This document shows positions 17,673-26,246 of a stretch of DNA of 37,919 bases, in pieces (within the stretch, counting starts at the first letter, position 1; every line of letters starts with the position of its first letter). The position numbers and the translations under genes were made by a program. The notes below the pieces were generated by a model, which saw nothing but the letters and a program-made list of their open reading frames with translations, was not told the origin of the DNA and did not search any database. Source of the stretch: Comamonadaceae bacterium (lineage in GTDB: Bacteria; Pseudomonadota; Gammaproteobacteria; Burkholderiales; Burkholderiaceae_C); the NCBI GenBank assembly GCA_025352965.1, contig JANXRP010000094.1, forward strand, positions 1 through 37,919. Direction: 5' to 3'.

Positions 17673-18479
17673 CTATGCTAGCCAACGCTTACGACGCTTG
17701 TAACTCTTGACGTCTTTAAACGATTTGCGTTCACCGCCGCCCATGCCGAGGTAGAACTCCTTCACGTCTTCATTGTTAGCCAATTCGGATGCCGCACCGT
17801 CCATCACCACCCGGCCGCTCTCCATGATGTAGCCATAGTCAGCGTATTTGAGCGCCATGTTCGTGTTTTGTTCGGCAAGCAAGAAGGTCACTTTTTCCTT
17901 CTCGTTCAAATCTTTCACGATGTTGAATACTTCTTCGACGATTTGCGGAGCCAATCCCATCGAGGGTTCGTCTAGCAACACCATATTGGGATTCGTCATC
18001 AACGCACGGCCAATGGCGCACATTTGCTGCTCACCACCTGAGGTGTAAGCAGCTTGACTCGTGCGGCGTGTCTTGAGGCGTGGAAAATAGTTGTAGACCT
18101 TCTCTAAATTGGCGGCAACTTCAGCCTTGCTTTTGCGCGTATAGCTGCCCGTCAGTAAGTTTTCTTCAATCGTTAAATGTGCAAAGCAGTGGCGACCTTC
18201 CATGACCTGAACCACGCCGCGCTGCACTAAATCGGCAGGCGACAGGTTTTCGATGCGTTCACCCCTCAGCTCGATTGAGCCCTTGGTGACCGCGCCGCGT
18301 TCGCCTTTAAGCAAGTTCGATATCGCACGCAGTGTCGTTGTCTTACCCGCGCCATTGCCACCTAAAATCGCCACGATTTTTCCATCTGGGACTTGAAGGG
18401 ATACCCCCTTCAAGACCAAGATGACATGGTTATAGATAACCTCAATGCCATTGACATTGAGAACGATGTTGTCACTCAT
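17673..18479 (-). CDS. livF: branched-chain-type ABC transporter ATPase LivF
   Basis: A 268-residue ATPase of the HAAT (Liv) importer class. Walker A is GGNGAGKTT, the Q-loop region is VQVMEGRHCFAHLT, the signature is TSGGEQQM, Walker B is MVLLDEPSMGLAP, and the H-loop position reads LLAEQN as is usual in LivF. A basic C-terminal tail of about 20 residues (KDVKSYKRRKRWLA) extends beyond E. coli LivF and is common in the Burkholderiales operons that include CoA ligases. It lies four bases downstream of the binding-protein gene. With two acyl-CoA ligases in the operon, the transported solute is more likely an aromatic or aliphatic acid than an amino acid (inference). Confidence 0.93.
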   Translation of the reverse strand: MSDNIVLNVNGIEVIYNHVILVLKGVSLQVPDGKIVAILGGNGAGKTTTLRAISNLLKGERGAVTKGSIELRGERIENLSPADLVQRGVVQVMEGRHCFAHLTIEENLLTGSYTRKSKAEVAANLEKVYNYFPRLKTRRTSQAAYTSGGEQQMCAIGRALMTNPNMVLLDEPSMGLAPQIVEEVFNIVKDLNEKEKVTFLLAEQNTNMALKYADYGYIMESGRVVMDGAASELANNEDVKEFYLGMGGGERKSFKDVKSYKRRKRWLA

Positions 18480-18483
18480 GGCA

Positions 18484-19794
18484 TTAAGACTGGCAATCCG
18501 CTGGCGTGCGACGTGTCAGTTTTTTCTCAGCCGCGTATTTATCAGCAAACTGCTTGGTCAGTGGCTTGATGTACGACATGTCGGCTTCAATCCAGTCTGT
18601 GCTGTAAGCCCATTTTTTGCCGTCCCATGTGTGCATACGCGCAGAGCGTGAACCTTCGTGATCCGCGCAAGATGTGCTCAAGGGGCGCATGATGCCAGTC
18701 ATTCCTAGAGTTTCAAGGCGTGCGGCTGTAATGTTTAAATTCTCTAAACCCCAACGTAATTGCTCGCCTGTCATGACCTTACCCTTGCCATAGCGCTCTT
18801 GTGCACGAAATGCGCCTTCCACGGCCATCATTGCAGTCGCCATACCACGGTTGTAGAGCACTGTGCCGACTTCCTCAACAGGTCCAGTACCCGCTTTTTT
18901 ATCATGCAAAGTTTTTTTGATGTCAGCCAAAATTTTGCCCGTATAGCCGTTAGCCACTAAGCCGTTATAGCCTTTAGCGCCTTCGCCCACGTCTTTCACG
19001 TCAGGCTCTGCTGCTGACCACCAGACACCGTACATTTTGTCGCGCGGATAGCCAGTTGCTACGGCTTGCTTGAGTGCCGCAGCATTCATCACACCCCAGC
19101 CCCACAAGAGCACATAGTCGGGCTTGTTTTGGCGAATTTGCAACCAAGTCGCTGTCTGCTCAACACCAGGGTGCGTCACGGGCAATAGTGAGAGCTCATA
19201 GCCTTGTGTTTTAGCGCGCTCTTGCAAGAGTGCGATCGGCTCTTTGCCATAAGGACTGTCGTGATAGACGAGGGCAATCTTCTTGCCTTTGAGATTGCCA
19301 TTTTCACGCTTGCTAATCACCTGCATGATGATGTCTGCTGCAGCCCAGTAAGTGCCGCCTAGCGGAAAATTCCATTTAAAAACGTTGCCATCGGCAGACT
19401 CGGAGCGGCCATAGCCAGCAGTAATGATGGGGTTTTTGTCAGCAGGCGCTTTATCTGTCAAAGCAAAGGTGATGCCTGTCGAGAACGGGTGATACATCGC
19501 ACCATTGGCTTTGCCTTTTAGACGTTCATAGCATTCCACGCCACGATCTGTTGCGTAGGCGGTGTCGCACTCTTCGGTAGAAATTTTGACACCATTGATA
19601 CCACCACGGGCATTGACCATTTTGAGGTAATCTCCAAAGCCGTTAGCCCAAGGAATACCGTTTGGCGCATAAGCGCCTGTGCGATAAATCAAGGCAGGAA
19701 AGAATTGCTCTTTTGCCTGAGCAAAAGCGGAAGTACTGGCAACGGCCAGAGTCGCCGCAGCGGTTGCTGCAAGTACGAGTTGACGAAGTTTCAT
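18484..19794 (-). CDS. Liv-type ABC transporter substrate-binding protein
   Basis: A 436-residue periplasmic type I binding protein. A signal peptide spans 1-26 (LVLAATAAATLAVASTSAFA). The mature N-terminus YRTGAYAPNGIPWANGFGDYL and the GINGVKI segment are the ligand-domain hallmarks. It is longer than E. coli LivK (about 345 residues mature), as is usual for the aromatic/organic-acid clade. The ATG at 19794 follows a strong AAGGAGA site, stronger than its neighbours, consistent with the need for excess binding protein. It sits between livM and livF. Confidence 0.92.
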   Translation of the reverse strand: MKLRQLVLAATAAATLAVASTSAFAQAKEQFFPALIYRTGAYAPNGIPWANGFGDYLKMVNARGGINGVKISTEECDTAYATDRGVECYERLKGKANGAMYHPFSTGITFALTDKAPADKNPIITAGYGRSESADGNVFKWNFPLGGTYWAAADIIMQVISKRENGNLKGKKIALVYHDSPYGKEPIALLQERAKTQGYELSLLPVTHPGVEQTATWLQIRQNKPDYVLLWGWGVMNAAALKQAVATGYPRDKMYGVWWSAAEPDVKDVGEGAKGYNGLVANGYTGKILADIKKTLHDKKAGTGPVEEVGTVLYNRGMATAMMAVEGAFRAQERYGKGKVMTGEQLRWGLENLNITAARLETLGMTGIMRPLSTSCADHEGSRSARMHTWDGKKWAYSTDWIEADMSYIKPLTKQFADKYAAEKKLTRRTPADCQS

Positions 19795-19837
19795 GACTAT
19801 CTCCTTTTTAAAATTAAACTAACAAAAATAATACAAC

Positions 19838-20914
19838 TCAATGAGGGAAAGGCCAAAGGCGCAATTTCTGTTTCCCTATGCTCCAAAGCTTAGCCAGACC
19901 ATGTGGTTCCACAATTAAAAACCAAACGATCAGCGCACCGAAAATAATAAATTCAGCATGCGACACACCTGCGGTGCTAACTGGAATACCGACCCACCCA
20001 CCGAGCACAGGCAGCGCGATATTGATAACGATAGGTAAAACGACGATGAACGCCGCACCCATAAAGCTACCCATGATAGAGCCCATCCCGCCCAAAATCA
20101 CCATGAATAAAAGTTGAAACGAACGGTCAACTGAAAACGCTGCTGGCTCCCACGAGCCCAGATGCACAAAGCCCCACAGGCCGCCCGCTACGCCGATGAT
20201 GAAACTTGATACGGCAAACGCAGAGAGTTTGGCGTACATGGGGCGAATGCCAATCACGGCTGCAGCAACGTCCATGTCGCGGATCGCCATCCACTCGCGA
20301 CCAACAGCACTCCTTACCAAGTTTTTAGCAAGTACGCCAAAGACAATCAAAAATCCTAAACAAAACCAATACTTTGCCATCGGCGAATCAATGGGGATGC
20401 CAAAAACGTCGAAGTCTGAAACGGAAACACTCCCCGACGACGAGTCGTTGGTAAACCACTTAATCCGTGAAAAAGCCCAGTCGCAAAAGAATTGAGCAGC
20501 TAGGGTTGCAATTGCTAAATAGAGTCCACGAACACGCAAGCTGGGAATGCCAAAAAATACGCCAACTAATGTGGAAAATGCGCCGCCCAGTAATAGACAT
20601 AGGATGACAGGCATCCCCTCAATGCGAACAAAAAAGTTGTACGCGGCGTAAGCTCCCACCGCCATGAAAGCGCCAGAACCCAATGAAATTTGCCCGCAGT
20701 AGCCAACCAGAATATTCACGCCTAATGCAGCCAAAGACAAGATAAGAAATGGAATCAAGATAGCACGAAATAGATACTCGTCCACAATGAACGGAACGAC
20801 GAATGTCGCAAACGCTATGAGTCCTAAAACAAACCAACGGTCTTGCGTAATACCAAAGATTTGTTGATCGGAGGTGTAGTTCGTTTTAAATTGACCGTTT
20901 TCGCGATAAATCAT
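19838..20914 (-). CDS. livM: branched-chain-type ABC transporter permease LivM
   Basis: A 358-residue inner-membrane permease with about nine to ten hydrophobic segments. Family motifs include LAALGVNILVGYCGQISLG, LRVRGLYLAIATLAAQ and GREWMAIRDMDVAAAVIGI. The latter is the cytoplasmic coupling loop. A soluble N-terminal stretch of about 27 residues precedes the first segment. An AGAGGAA ribosome site precedes the ATG at 20914. It lies 15 bases after livH and forms the heteromeric channel with it. Confidence 0.93.
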   Translation of the reverse strand: MIYRENGQFKTNYTSDQQIFGITQDRWFVLGLIAFATFVVPFIVDEYLFRAILIPFLILSLAALGVNILVGYCGQISLGSGAFMAVGAYAAYNFFVRIEGMPVILCLLLGGAFSTLVGVFFGIPSLRVRGLYLAIATLAAQFFCDWAFSRIKWFTNDSSSGSVSVSDFDVFGIPIDSPMAKYWFCLGFLIVFGVLAKNLVRSAVGREWMAIRDMDVAAAVIGIRPMYAKLSAFAVSSFIIGVAGGLWGFVHLGSWEPAAFSVDRSFQLLFMVILGGMGSIMGSFMGAAFIVVLPIVINIALPVLGGWVGIPVSTAGVSHAEFIIFGALIVWFLIVEPHGLAKLWSIGKQKLRLWPFPH

Positions 20915-20929
20915 TTTTGTTATTCCTCT

Positions 20930-21859
20930 TTAAACGCGGTCGATGATTTTTTCGCCGAATAATCCTTGCGGCCTAAACAGCAAGAACGCCAAGGCCAATA
21001 CATAGGCAAACCAAATTTCAATGCCACCGCCCACATAGTGTCCCAAATAGACTTCAGAGAGCTTTTCACCCACGCCAATGATGAGTCCTCCCACAATCGC
21101 GCCAGGCACAGAAGTAAGCCCCCCCAAAATCACCACGGGCAATGCCCGCATAGCCACAGTAGCAAGTGAGAACTGAACCCCTAGTTTTGAGCCCCAAATA
21201 ATGCCTGCGACCAGCGCTGTGATGCCTGCCACACACCACACAATGACCCAGATGCGATTGAGTGGGATACCAATTGACTGTGCGGCTTGGTGGTCGTCTG
21301 CAACGGCGCGCAGGGCACGTCCTGTGGCTGTTTTTTGGAAAAACACGGAAAGCAAAGTGACCAAAACCGCAGCGATGAGCGCGGCAATCAGGTCTTCTTT
21401 GTTAATCAAAATACCACCTGCAAACACACTCTCCAAAATCGTGACGGGGTCTTTGGGCATGCCCACATCAATTTTGTAGATGTCGCTACCAAAAATGGTT
21501 TGCCCGAGGCCTTCTAAGAAGTAGGTAATGCCAAGGGTCGCCATCAAAAGCGTCGTGCCTTCTTGATTGACGAGATGGCGCAGCACCAATTTCTCGATCA
21601 CCCAAGCCAAGATAAACATGACAGCTGTGGCACAAATAAATCCAGTGATGTTGCCAAACACAGGATCTTCAATGCCTGTGATCTTTGGGATCCATTCGGC
21701 AAACCTAGCCATTGCCAATGCCGCAAATAGCACCATCGCACCCTGGGCGAAGTTAAAAACGCCTGAGGCTTTAAAGATCAGGACGAAGCCCAGCGCAACG
21801 AGGGCATAGAGCATCCCTGTCATCAAGCCGCCGAGTAGTGTTTCTAAAAAGAATCCCAT
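20930..21859 (-). CDS. livH: branched-chain-type ABC transporter permease LivH
   Basis: A 309-residue permease with about eight membrane segments. The N-terminus (LLGGLMTGMLYALVALGFVLIFKASGVFNFAQG) is diagnostic of LivH. The coupling loop reads GRALRAVADDHQAAQSIGI. The C-terminus FRPQGLFGEKI is standard. The livG stop and this ATG are one base apart, so translation is coupled. The partner permease is livM. Confidence 0.94.
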   Translation of the reverse strand: MGFFLETLLGGLMTGMLYALVALGFVLIFKASGVFNFAQGAMVLFAALAMARFAEWIPKITGIEDPVFGNITGFICATAVMFILAWVIEKLVLRHLVNQEGTTLLMATLGITYFLEGLGQTIFGSDIYKIDVGMPKDPVTILESVFAGGILINKEDLIAALIAAVLVTLLSVFFQKTATGRALRAVADDHQAAQSIGIPLNRIWVIVWCVAGITALVAGIIWGSKLGVQFSLATVAMRALPVVILGGLTSVPGAIVGGLIIGVGEKLSEVYLGHYVGGGIEIWFAYVLALAFLLFRPQGLFGEKIIDRV

Positions 21860-21860
21860 A

Positions 21861-22670
21861 TTAATGACTCGTTCCTAAGTAAGCGTTGATGACATCAGGA
21901 TTCGCACGCACCTCGGTGGGCGTGCCGTCACCAATTTTTTTGCCGTAGTCCAGCACCACCACGCGGTCGGAAATATCCATCACCACGCCCATGTCGTGTT
22001 CAATCAAAACAATGGTCGTGCCAAATTCGTCGTTTACGTCTAAAACGAAGCGGCACATGTCTTGCTTTTCTTCCAAGTTCATGCCTGCCATCGGTTCATC
22101 GAGTAACAGCACTGAAGGCTGCATGGAGAGCGCGCGGCCAAGATCTACGCGCTTCTGCAGGCCATATGGCAATTGGGCTACAGGTGTTTTTCGGTGGGCT
22201 TGAATTTCTAAAAAATCGATGATGTGCTCGACATATTCGCGATGCTGCACTTCTTCTTTTTCTGCACTACCGAGTCCAAAAATCCCAAAAGGATTGCGAA
22301 AGGCTTGGGAAAAAATGTTGCTCTTGATATGTAGGTTTCGTCCTGCCATCATGTTGTCGAGCACGCTCATACCTTTGAATAAAGCTAAGTTTTGGAAGGT
22401 ACGCGCCACGCCCATTTCCGCTACTTGGCGCGAATTCATGTGCTTGAAGGTTTGACCGCGGAAGGTAATTGAACCTTGCTGCGGCGTGTACACGCCATTA
22501 ATGCAGTTCAGCATTGAGCTTTTGCCAGCACCATTGGGGCCAATAATGGCACGCACTTCGTGTTCGCGAACGTTAAAGCTAATGTCTGTGAGCGCTTTCA
22601 CACCGCCAAATGAGAGGGAAATGTTTTGCACGTCGAGAATGACGCCACCTATTTTTTTGTCTACGCTCAT
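21861..22670 (-). CDS. livG: branched-chain-type ABC transporter ATPase LivG
   Basis: A 269-residue ATPase. Walker A is GPNGAGKSS, the Q-loop is ARTFQNLALF, the signature is degenerate as LPYGLQKR (as in LivG generally), Walker B is VLLLDEPMAGMN, and the H-loop is LIEHDMGVV. The C-terminal GTPTEVRANPDVINAYLG motif is typical. The ATG at 22670 overlaps the stop of the acyl-CoA ligase gene (ATGA), so the transporter is coupled to the ligase translationally. Confidence 0.94.
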   Translation of the reverse strand: MSVDKKIGGVILDVQNISLSFGGVKALTDISFNVREHEVRAIIGPNGAGKSSMLNCINGVYTPQQGSITFRGQTFKHMNSRQVAEMGVARTFQNLALFKGMSVLDNMMAGRNLHIKSNIFSQAFRNPFGIFGLGSAEKEEVQHREYVEHIIDFLEIQAHRKTPVAQLPYGLQKRVDLGRALSMQPSVLLLDEPMAGMNLEEKQDMCRFVLDVNDEFGTTIVLIEHDMGVVMDISDRVVVLDYGKKIGDGTPTEVRANPDVINAYLGTSH

Positions 22671-24619
22671 GCTGCCATCCCCGTTTGCGCCATGTGTGTT
22701 TTGGCATCCATGATCTTCAGCGTGGCACTGACCGAGCCCGTGCGCCCATCTTCAAACTTCACAGCCGTTTCAATAAACTGCTCGTATTTGCCGTCGTACA
22801 GCGCATCGACTAGAGGTTGATATTTTTCGGCGATGTAGCCACGACGCACTTTGTTGGTACGTGTCAGTTCGCCATCGTCGGCATCCAACTCTTTGTGTAG
22901 TACAAGAAAACGACTGATTTGTGAGCCAGACAGCATGTCGTCTTTTGACAGATCGACGTTGACCTGATTCACGCACTCTTGAATCATGGCGTAGACCTCG
23001 GGTTTTTGTGCCAAATCGGTATAGCCCGCATAGGGGATGTTTTTGCGTTCCGCCCAATTGCCCACCGCATCAAAGTCGATGTTCAGCATGACGCACACCT
23101 TCTCACGTTTGTCGCCGTAAGCCACCACCTCTTTGATGAAGGGGAAGAATTTGAGTTTGTTTTCAACGTACTTGGGTGCAAACATCGCGCCATCGTTAGC
23201 GCCACCTGCAATGCGTCCCACATCCTTCACGCGGTCAATAATTTTGAGGTGTCCGTCAGCATCTAAAAACCCCGCATCGCTGGTGTGATACCAGCCGTCT
23301 ACTGTCAGCACTTCGGCAGTGGCTTCTGGGTTTTTGTAATATTCTTTGAGTAAACCTTTAGAGCGAACCATCACTTCGCCGTCAGAGGCGATTTTGATTT
23401 CTACTCCGCTGCAAGGGATGCCGACCGTATCGGCCTTAGCGGCGTTATCGGGTTGCAAACAAACAAACACCGCTGTTTCGGTAGAGCCATAAAGCTGTTT
23501 TAAATTGATGCCAATGGAGCGATAAAACGTAAATAAGTCGGGGCCAATGGCTTCGCCTGCTGTGTACGCCACGCGGACGCGGTTGAATCCAAGGTTATTA
23601 CGCAGCGGGCCGTAAACCAATAGGTTGCCAACCGCGTAGCTGATACGGTCTATGAGCCCCACCGCCTTGCCATCAGTAAGTGCAGGGCCCACGCGCTTGG
23701 CAACTGTCATGAAGTACTGGAACATACTGCGCTTGATGCGCCCTGCGTCTTCCATGCGAATCATCACGCTGGTTAGCAAACCTTCAAACACGCGGGGAGG
23801 CGCAAAGTAGTATGTGGGGCCAATTTCTTTGAGGTCAATCGACACCGTGGCTGCCGATTCAGGGCAGTTCACAATGTAGCCGCAGCACAACCACTGCGCA
23901 TACGAGAAGATGTTTTGACCAACCCAAGCAGGCGGCATGTAAGCGAGCACCTCTTCAGTCGCAGTTAGGCGGTCAAACTCTTGTCCTGCTTGCGCCCGAT
24001 CCAACATGCTTCGGTGGGTATGCACAACGCCTTTTGGGTTGCCTGTTGTGCCGCTAGTAAAGAACATGGCGACAACGTCATCGGGCTGGCATTGGGTGAC
24101 TTCGTTTTTTAAAAAATCTGGATGAGTGGCTGCAAAAGCTTTTCCTGAGGCAATCAAGTCATCTAATGCGGATACGCCACTAGCAGCATAGTTGCGCAGA
24201 CCGCGCGGATCATCAAAATAAATGTTTTTAAGCAGCCCCTGGCATTGGGTGCGAATTTCAACCAATTTATCAACTTGCTCTTGATCTTCAGCAAAGGCAA
24301 ACTTAACCTCAGCGTTATTCACTGGAAAGACGTACTCTGCCGCGTTCGCATCTTGGTACATCGGGATAGGAATTGCACCAAGGCTTTGCGCAGCCAGCAT
24401 CGTGGCATACAGGCGTGGGCGGTTGCTACCGACGATAGCCATGTGATCACCACGCGCTAGGCCTGCTTGGGAAAGCCCGCAGGCTATGGCCTCTACAAGA
24501 TCAGCCATGCCGCTCCATCTGGTCGATTGCCAAATGCCGTACTCTTTTTCGCGCATAGCAGTAGCCGTTGGGCGCTTGGCCGCGTGCATAAGCAGTAACT
24601 GGGGGAAAGTTGTATCCAT
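22667..24619 (-). CDS. AMP-dependent acyl-CoA synthetase (long-chain/aromatic type)
   Basis: A 650-residue adenylate-forming ligase heading the Liv operon. The P-loop is FFTSGTTGNPKG, motif A5 is YGSTETAVF, A7 is GWYHTSDAGF, and the hinge is IDRVKDVGR. The internal spacing and the roughly 150-residue tail after the hinge match the FadD15-like long-chain group used widely next to Liv genes. I chose ATG 24619 because family N-terminal sequence (TFPQLLLMHAAKRP) begins there; ATG 24676 would run into the palindrome of the regulatory region. There is no clear ribosome site. The enzyme probably traps the imported acid as its CoA thioester; chain type cannot be told. Confidence 0.9.
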   Translation of the reverse strand: MDTTFPQLLLMHAAKRPTATAMREKEYGIWQSTRWSGMADLVEAIACGLSQAGLARGDHMAIVGSNRPRLYATMLAAQSLGAIPIPMYQDANAAEYVFPVNNAEVKFAFAEDQEQVDKLVEIRTQCQGLLKNIYFDDPRGLRNYAASGVSALDDLIASGKAFAATHPDFLKNEVTQCQPDDVVAMFFTSGTTGNPKGVVHTHRSMLDRAQAGQEFDRLTATEEVLAYMPPAWVGQNIFSYAQWLCCGYIVNCPESAATVSIDLKEIGPTYYFAPPRVFEGLLTSVMIRMEDAGRIKRSMFQYFMTVAKRVGPALTDGKAVGLIDRISYAVGNLLVYGPLRNNLGFNRVRVAYTAGEAIGPDLFTFYRSIGINLKQLYGSTETAVFVCLQPDNAAKADTVGIPCSGVEIKIASDGEVMVRSKGLLKEYYKNPEATAEVLTVDGWYHTSDAGFLDADGHLKIIDRVKDVGRIAGGANDGAMFAPKYVENKLKFFPFIKEVVAYGDKREKVCVMLNIDFDAVGNWAERKNIPYAGYTDLAQKPEVYAMIQECVNQVNVDLSKDDMLSGSQISRFLVLHKELDADDGELTRTNKVRRGYIAEKYQPLVDALYDGKYEQFIETAVKFEDGRTGSVSATLKIMDAKTHMAQTGMAA

Positions 24620-24642
24620 AAGCGTGCATCGTAGGACTAACT

Positions 24643-24672
24643 TTGACGCAATGTTGTCGTTTCGACGACAAT
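24643..24672 (+). promoter_or_regulatory. candidate promoter of the Crp/Fnr-type regulator
   Basis: TTGACG (24643-24648), an 18-base spacer, then GACAAT (24667-24672). The -35 is a 5/6 match and the -10 a 4/6 match. The spacer holds a strong palindrome, so occupancy of that site would block this promoter. Confidence 0.4.
24654..24671. promoter_or_regulatory. CRP-geometry operator in the divergent regulatory region
   Basis: TTGTCGTTTCGACGACAA is a perfect inverted repeat with 7-base arms. Read as TGTCG-N6-CGACA it has the same half-site layout as the CRP site TGTGA-N6-TCACA, with altered inner bases. It lies between the acyl-CoA ligase operon (start 24619) and the Crp/Fnr-type gene (start 24704), so the neighbouring regulator is the obvious binder. 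Confidence 0.65.
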
Positions 24673-24703
24673 TCAAGGGACATTCCCACTAGGACTTTCC
24701 CGC

Positions 24704-25411
24704 ATGACTGTTGTAAGTTTCACGACGAATAGCTTGATCAATCGGCAGCGCGTGCCAACAAAGCAAGAGCTGCTGGCTATCCCGTGGTTGGCTTTGTTAT
24801 CAAAATCTGATTACGACTATGTACTGCCCGAAATCAAAGTCACGATAGCTGAAGAGGGCGACGTGATTTGCCGCATTGGGCGGCCTGTGACTTATTGGTT
24901 TGGCGTGATTGAAGGACTACTCAAAATGAGTAGCGATAGCAAGGACGGAAAAACCATGACTTTTGTCGGCGTGCCCACGGGCGGTTGGTTTGGCGAGGGA
25001 ACGGTTTTAAAGCGAGAGCCTTATCGTTACAACATTTCAGCGCTAAGAGACAGCATCGTTGCGGGTATTTCCATAGAAGCGTTTCATTGGCTGCTTGATC
25101 ATTCGATTGCATTTAATAAGTATCTGATGCGGCAGTTGAATGAGCGGCTCAGTCAGTTCATTGCAGCTCGCGAGGTGGATCGCATCAGCAACCCCGAGCA
25201 CCGCGTGGCGCGAACGCTGGCGGGGCTGCTCAATCCCACGCTGTATCCGCAAATCGGTAACACTTTGACGATTACGCAGCAAGAACTCGCGTATTTGGTG
25301 GGACTCTCGCGCCAGCGAGTGAACGTGGCGCTGAAGGCATTGGAGGCACAAGGTACGATTCGCTTAGAGTACGGCGGACTCACAGTACCTGATATTAAAA
25401 AATTAATATGA
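24704..25411 (+). CDS. Crp/Fnr-family transcriptional regulator
   Basis: A 235-residue regulator. A cyclic-nucleotide-binding-like beta-roll spans about 35-145 (VTIAEEGDVICRIGRPVTYWFGVIEG, GGWFGEGTVL). A long dimer helix follows (NKYLMRQLNERLSQFIAARE), then a winged helix with recognition helix SRQRVNVALKALE at about 200-215. The cAMP phosphate-cassette (G-E-L-x...R-S) is not kept and the FNR cysteine cluster is absent, so neither cAMP nor an iron-sulfur sensor is predicted. Regulators of this type beside CoA-ligase/Liv operons may sense an acyl-CoA or the acid itself (inference). It is divergent from that operon and overlaps rluF by ATGA. Confidence 0.93.
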   Translation: MTVVSFTTNSLINRQRVPTKQELLAIPWLALLSKSDYDYVLPEIKVTIAEEGDVICRIGRPVTYWFGVIEGLLKMSSDSKDGKTMTFVGVPTGGWFGEGTVLKREPYRYNISALRDSIVAGISIEAFHWLLDHSIAFNKYLMRQLNERLSQFIAAREVDRISNPEHRVARTLAGLLNPTLYPQIGNTLTITQQELAYLVGLSRQRVNVALKALEAQGTIRLEYGGLTVPDIKKLI

Positions 25412-26187
25412 ACGAACCCACTTTGATTCGACTCAATAAACGCATGTCCGAGCTGGGCTTGGCATCGCGCCGCGAGGCCGATGACTGGATCGCGCGCGGC
25501 TGGGTGCGCGTGAACGGTGCGCCCGCCGTGCTGGGGCAGCCCGTGCCAGCGGACGCGCACATTGAGATTCACCGCGAAGCCACAGGCCGTCAAGCGGAAC
25601 AAGTGACGGTTGTCATTCACAAACCGATTGGTTTTGTCAGCGGCCAAGCCGAAGACGGCTACGAGCCTGCCAAGGTGCTGGTGGTGCCTGCGCAGCGCTG
25701 GGATGATGACCCTTCTCGCACGCAGTTTCATCCTAGTCATTGGAATAGCCTCGTCCCCGCAGGCCGCTTGGACATTGACTCCACGGGCTTACTCATCCTC
25801 ACGCAAGATGGTCGTGTGGCGCGGACGTTGATTGGTGAGGACTCCACGATTGAGAAAGAGTATTTGGTGCGCGTCAGTTACCGCACGCCACAACATGGGC
25901 TTTTGACGGTGGATATTCAGTCCGTTTTCCCCGCCGATCAATTGGCCAAGCTCAGGCACGGCCTGCACATGGATGGCAAGCCGCTCAAGCCCGCCAAGGT
26001 GGATTGGCAAAATTCTGAACAGTTACGATTCGTTTTGAACGAAGGTAAAAAACGCCAAATCCGCCGCATGTGTGAGGCTGTGGGCTTGACCGTTGTGGGA
26101 TTGAAGCGCGTTCGCATTGGTAAACTCATGTTAGGAAATTTGCCGCTAGGGCAATGGCGCTATTTGCGACCAGATGAACGGTTTTAG
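25408..26187 (+). CDS. rluF: RluF-type 23S rRNA pseudouridine synthase
   Basis: A 259-residue RsuA/RluB/E/F-family enzyme. An S4 domain is at 6-60 (RLNKRMSELGLASRREADDWI). The catalytic aspartate is in AGRLDIDSTGLL. The C-terminal motif GKKRQIRRMCEAVGLTV and the ending LPLGQWRYLRPDE match RluF best; RluF modifies U2604 of 23S rRNA in E. coli. A ~25-residue insert (DDDPSRTQFHPSHWN region) precedes the catalytic loop and is not in E. coli RluF. The start overlaps the regulator stop by four bases. The coupling to a metabolic regulator is probably incidental. Confidence 0.9.
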   Translation: MNEPTLIRLNKRMSELGLASRREADDWIARGWVRVNGAPAVLGQPVPADAHIEIHREATGRQAEQVTVVIHKPIGFVSGQAEDGYEPAKVLVVPAQRWDDDPSRTQFHPSHWNSLVPAGRLDIDSTGLLILTQDGRVARTLIGEDSTIEKEYLVRVSYRTPQHGLLTVDIQSVFPADQLAKLRHGLHMDGKPLKPAKVDWQNSEQLRFVLNEGKKRQIRRMCEAVGLTVVGLKRVRIGKLMLGNLPLGQWRYLRPDERF

Positions 26188-26195
26188 GATTCATC

Positions 26196-26215
26196 ATTCC
26201 CGCGCAGGCGGGAAT
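26196..26215. repeat. dispersed palindromic element after rluF
   Basis: ATTCCCGC, loop GCAG, GCGGGAAT: a perfect 8-base stem. I recall near-identical copies (in CATTCCCGCGCAGGCGGGAATCC contexts) in many betaproteobacterial genomes, as REP-like units. It starts 9 bases after the rluF stop and may stabilise or end its transcript. Only one copy is in this window. Confidence 0.6.
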
Positions 26216-26246
26216 CCATAGAGTTAATAATTTTTAGAAAGTCAAA

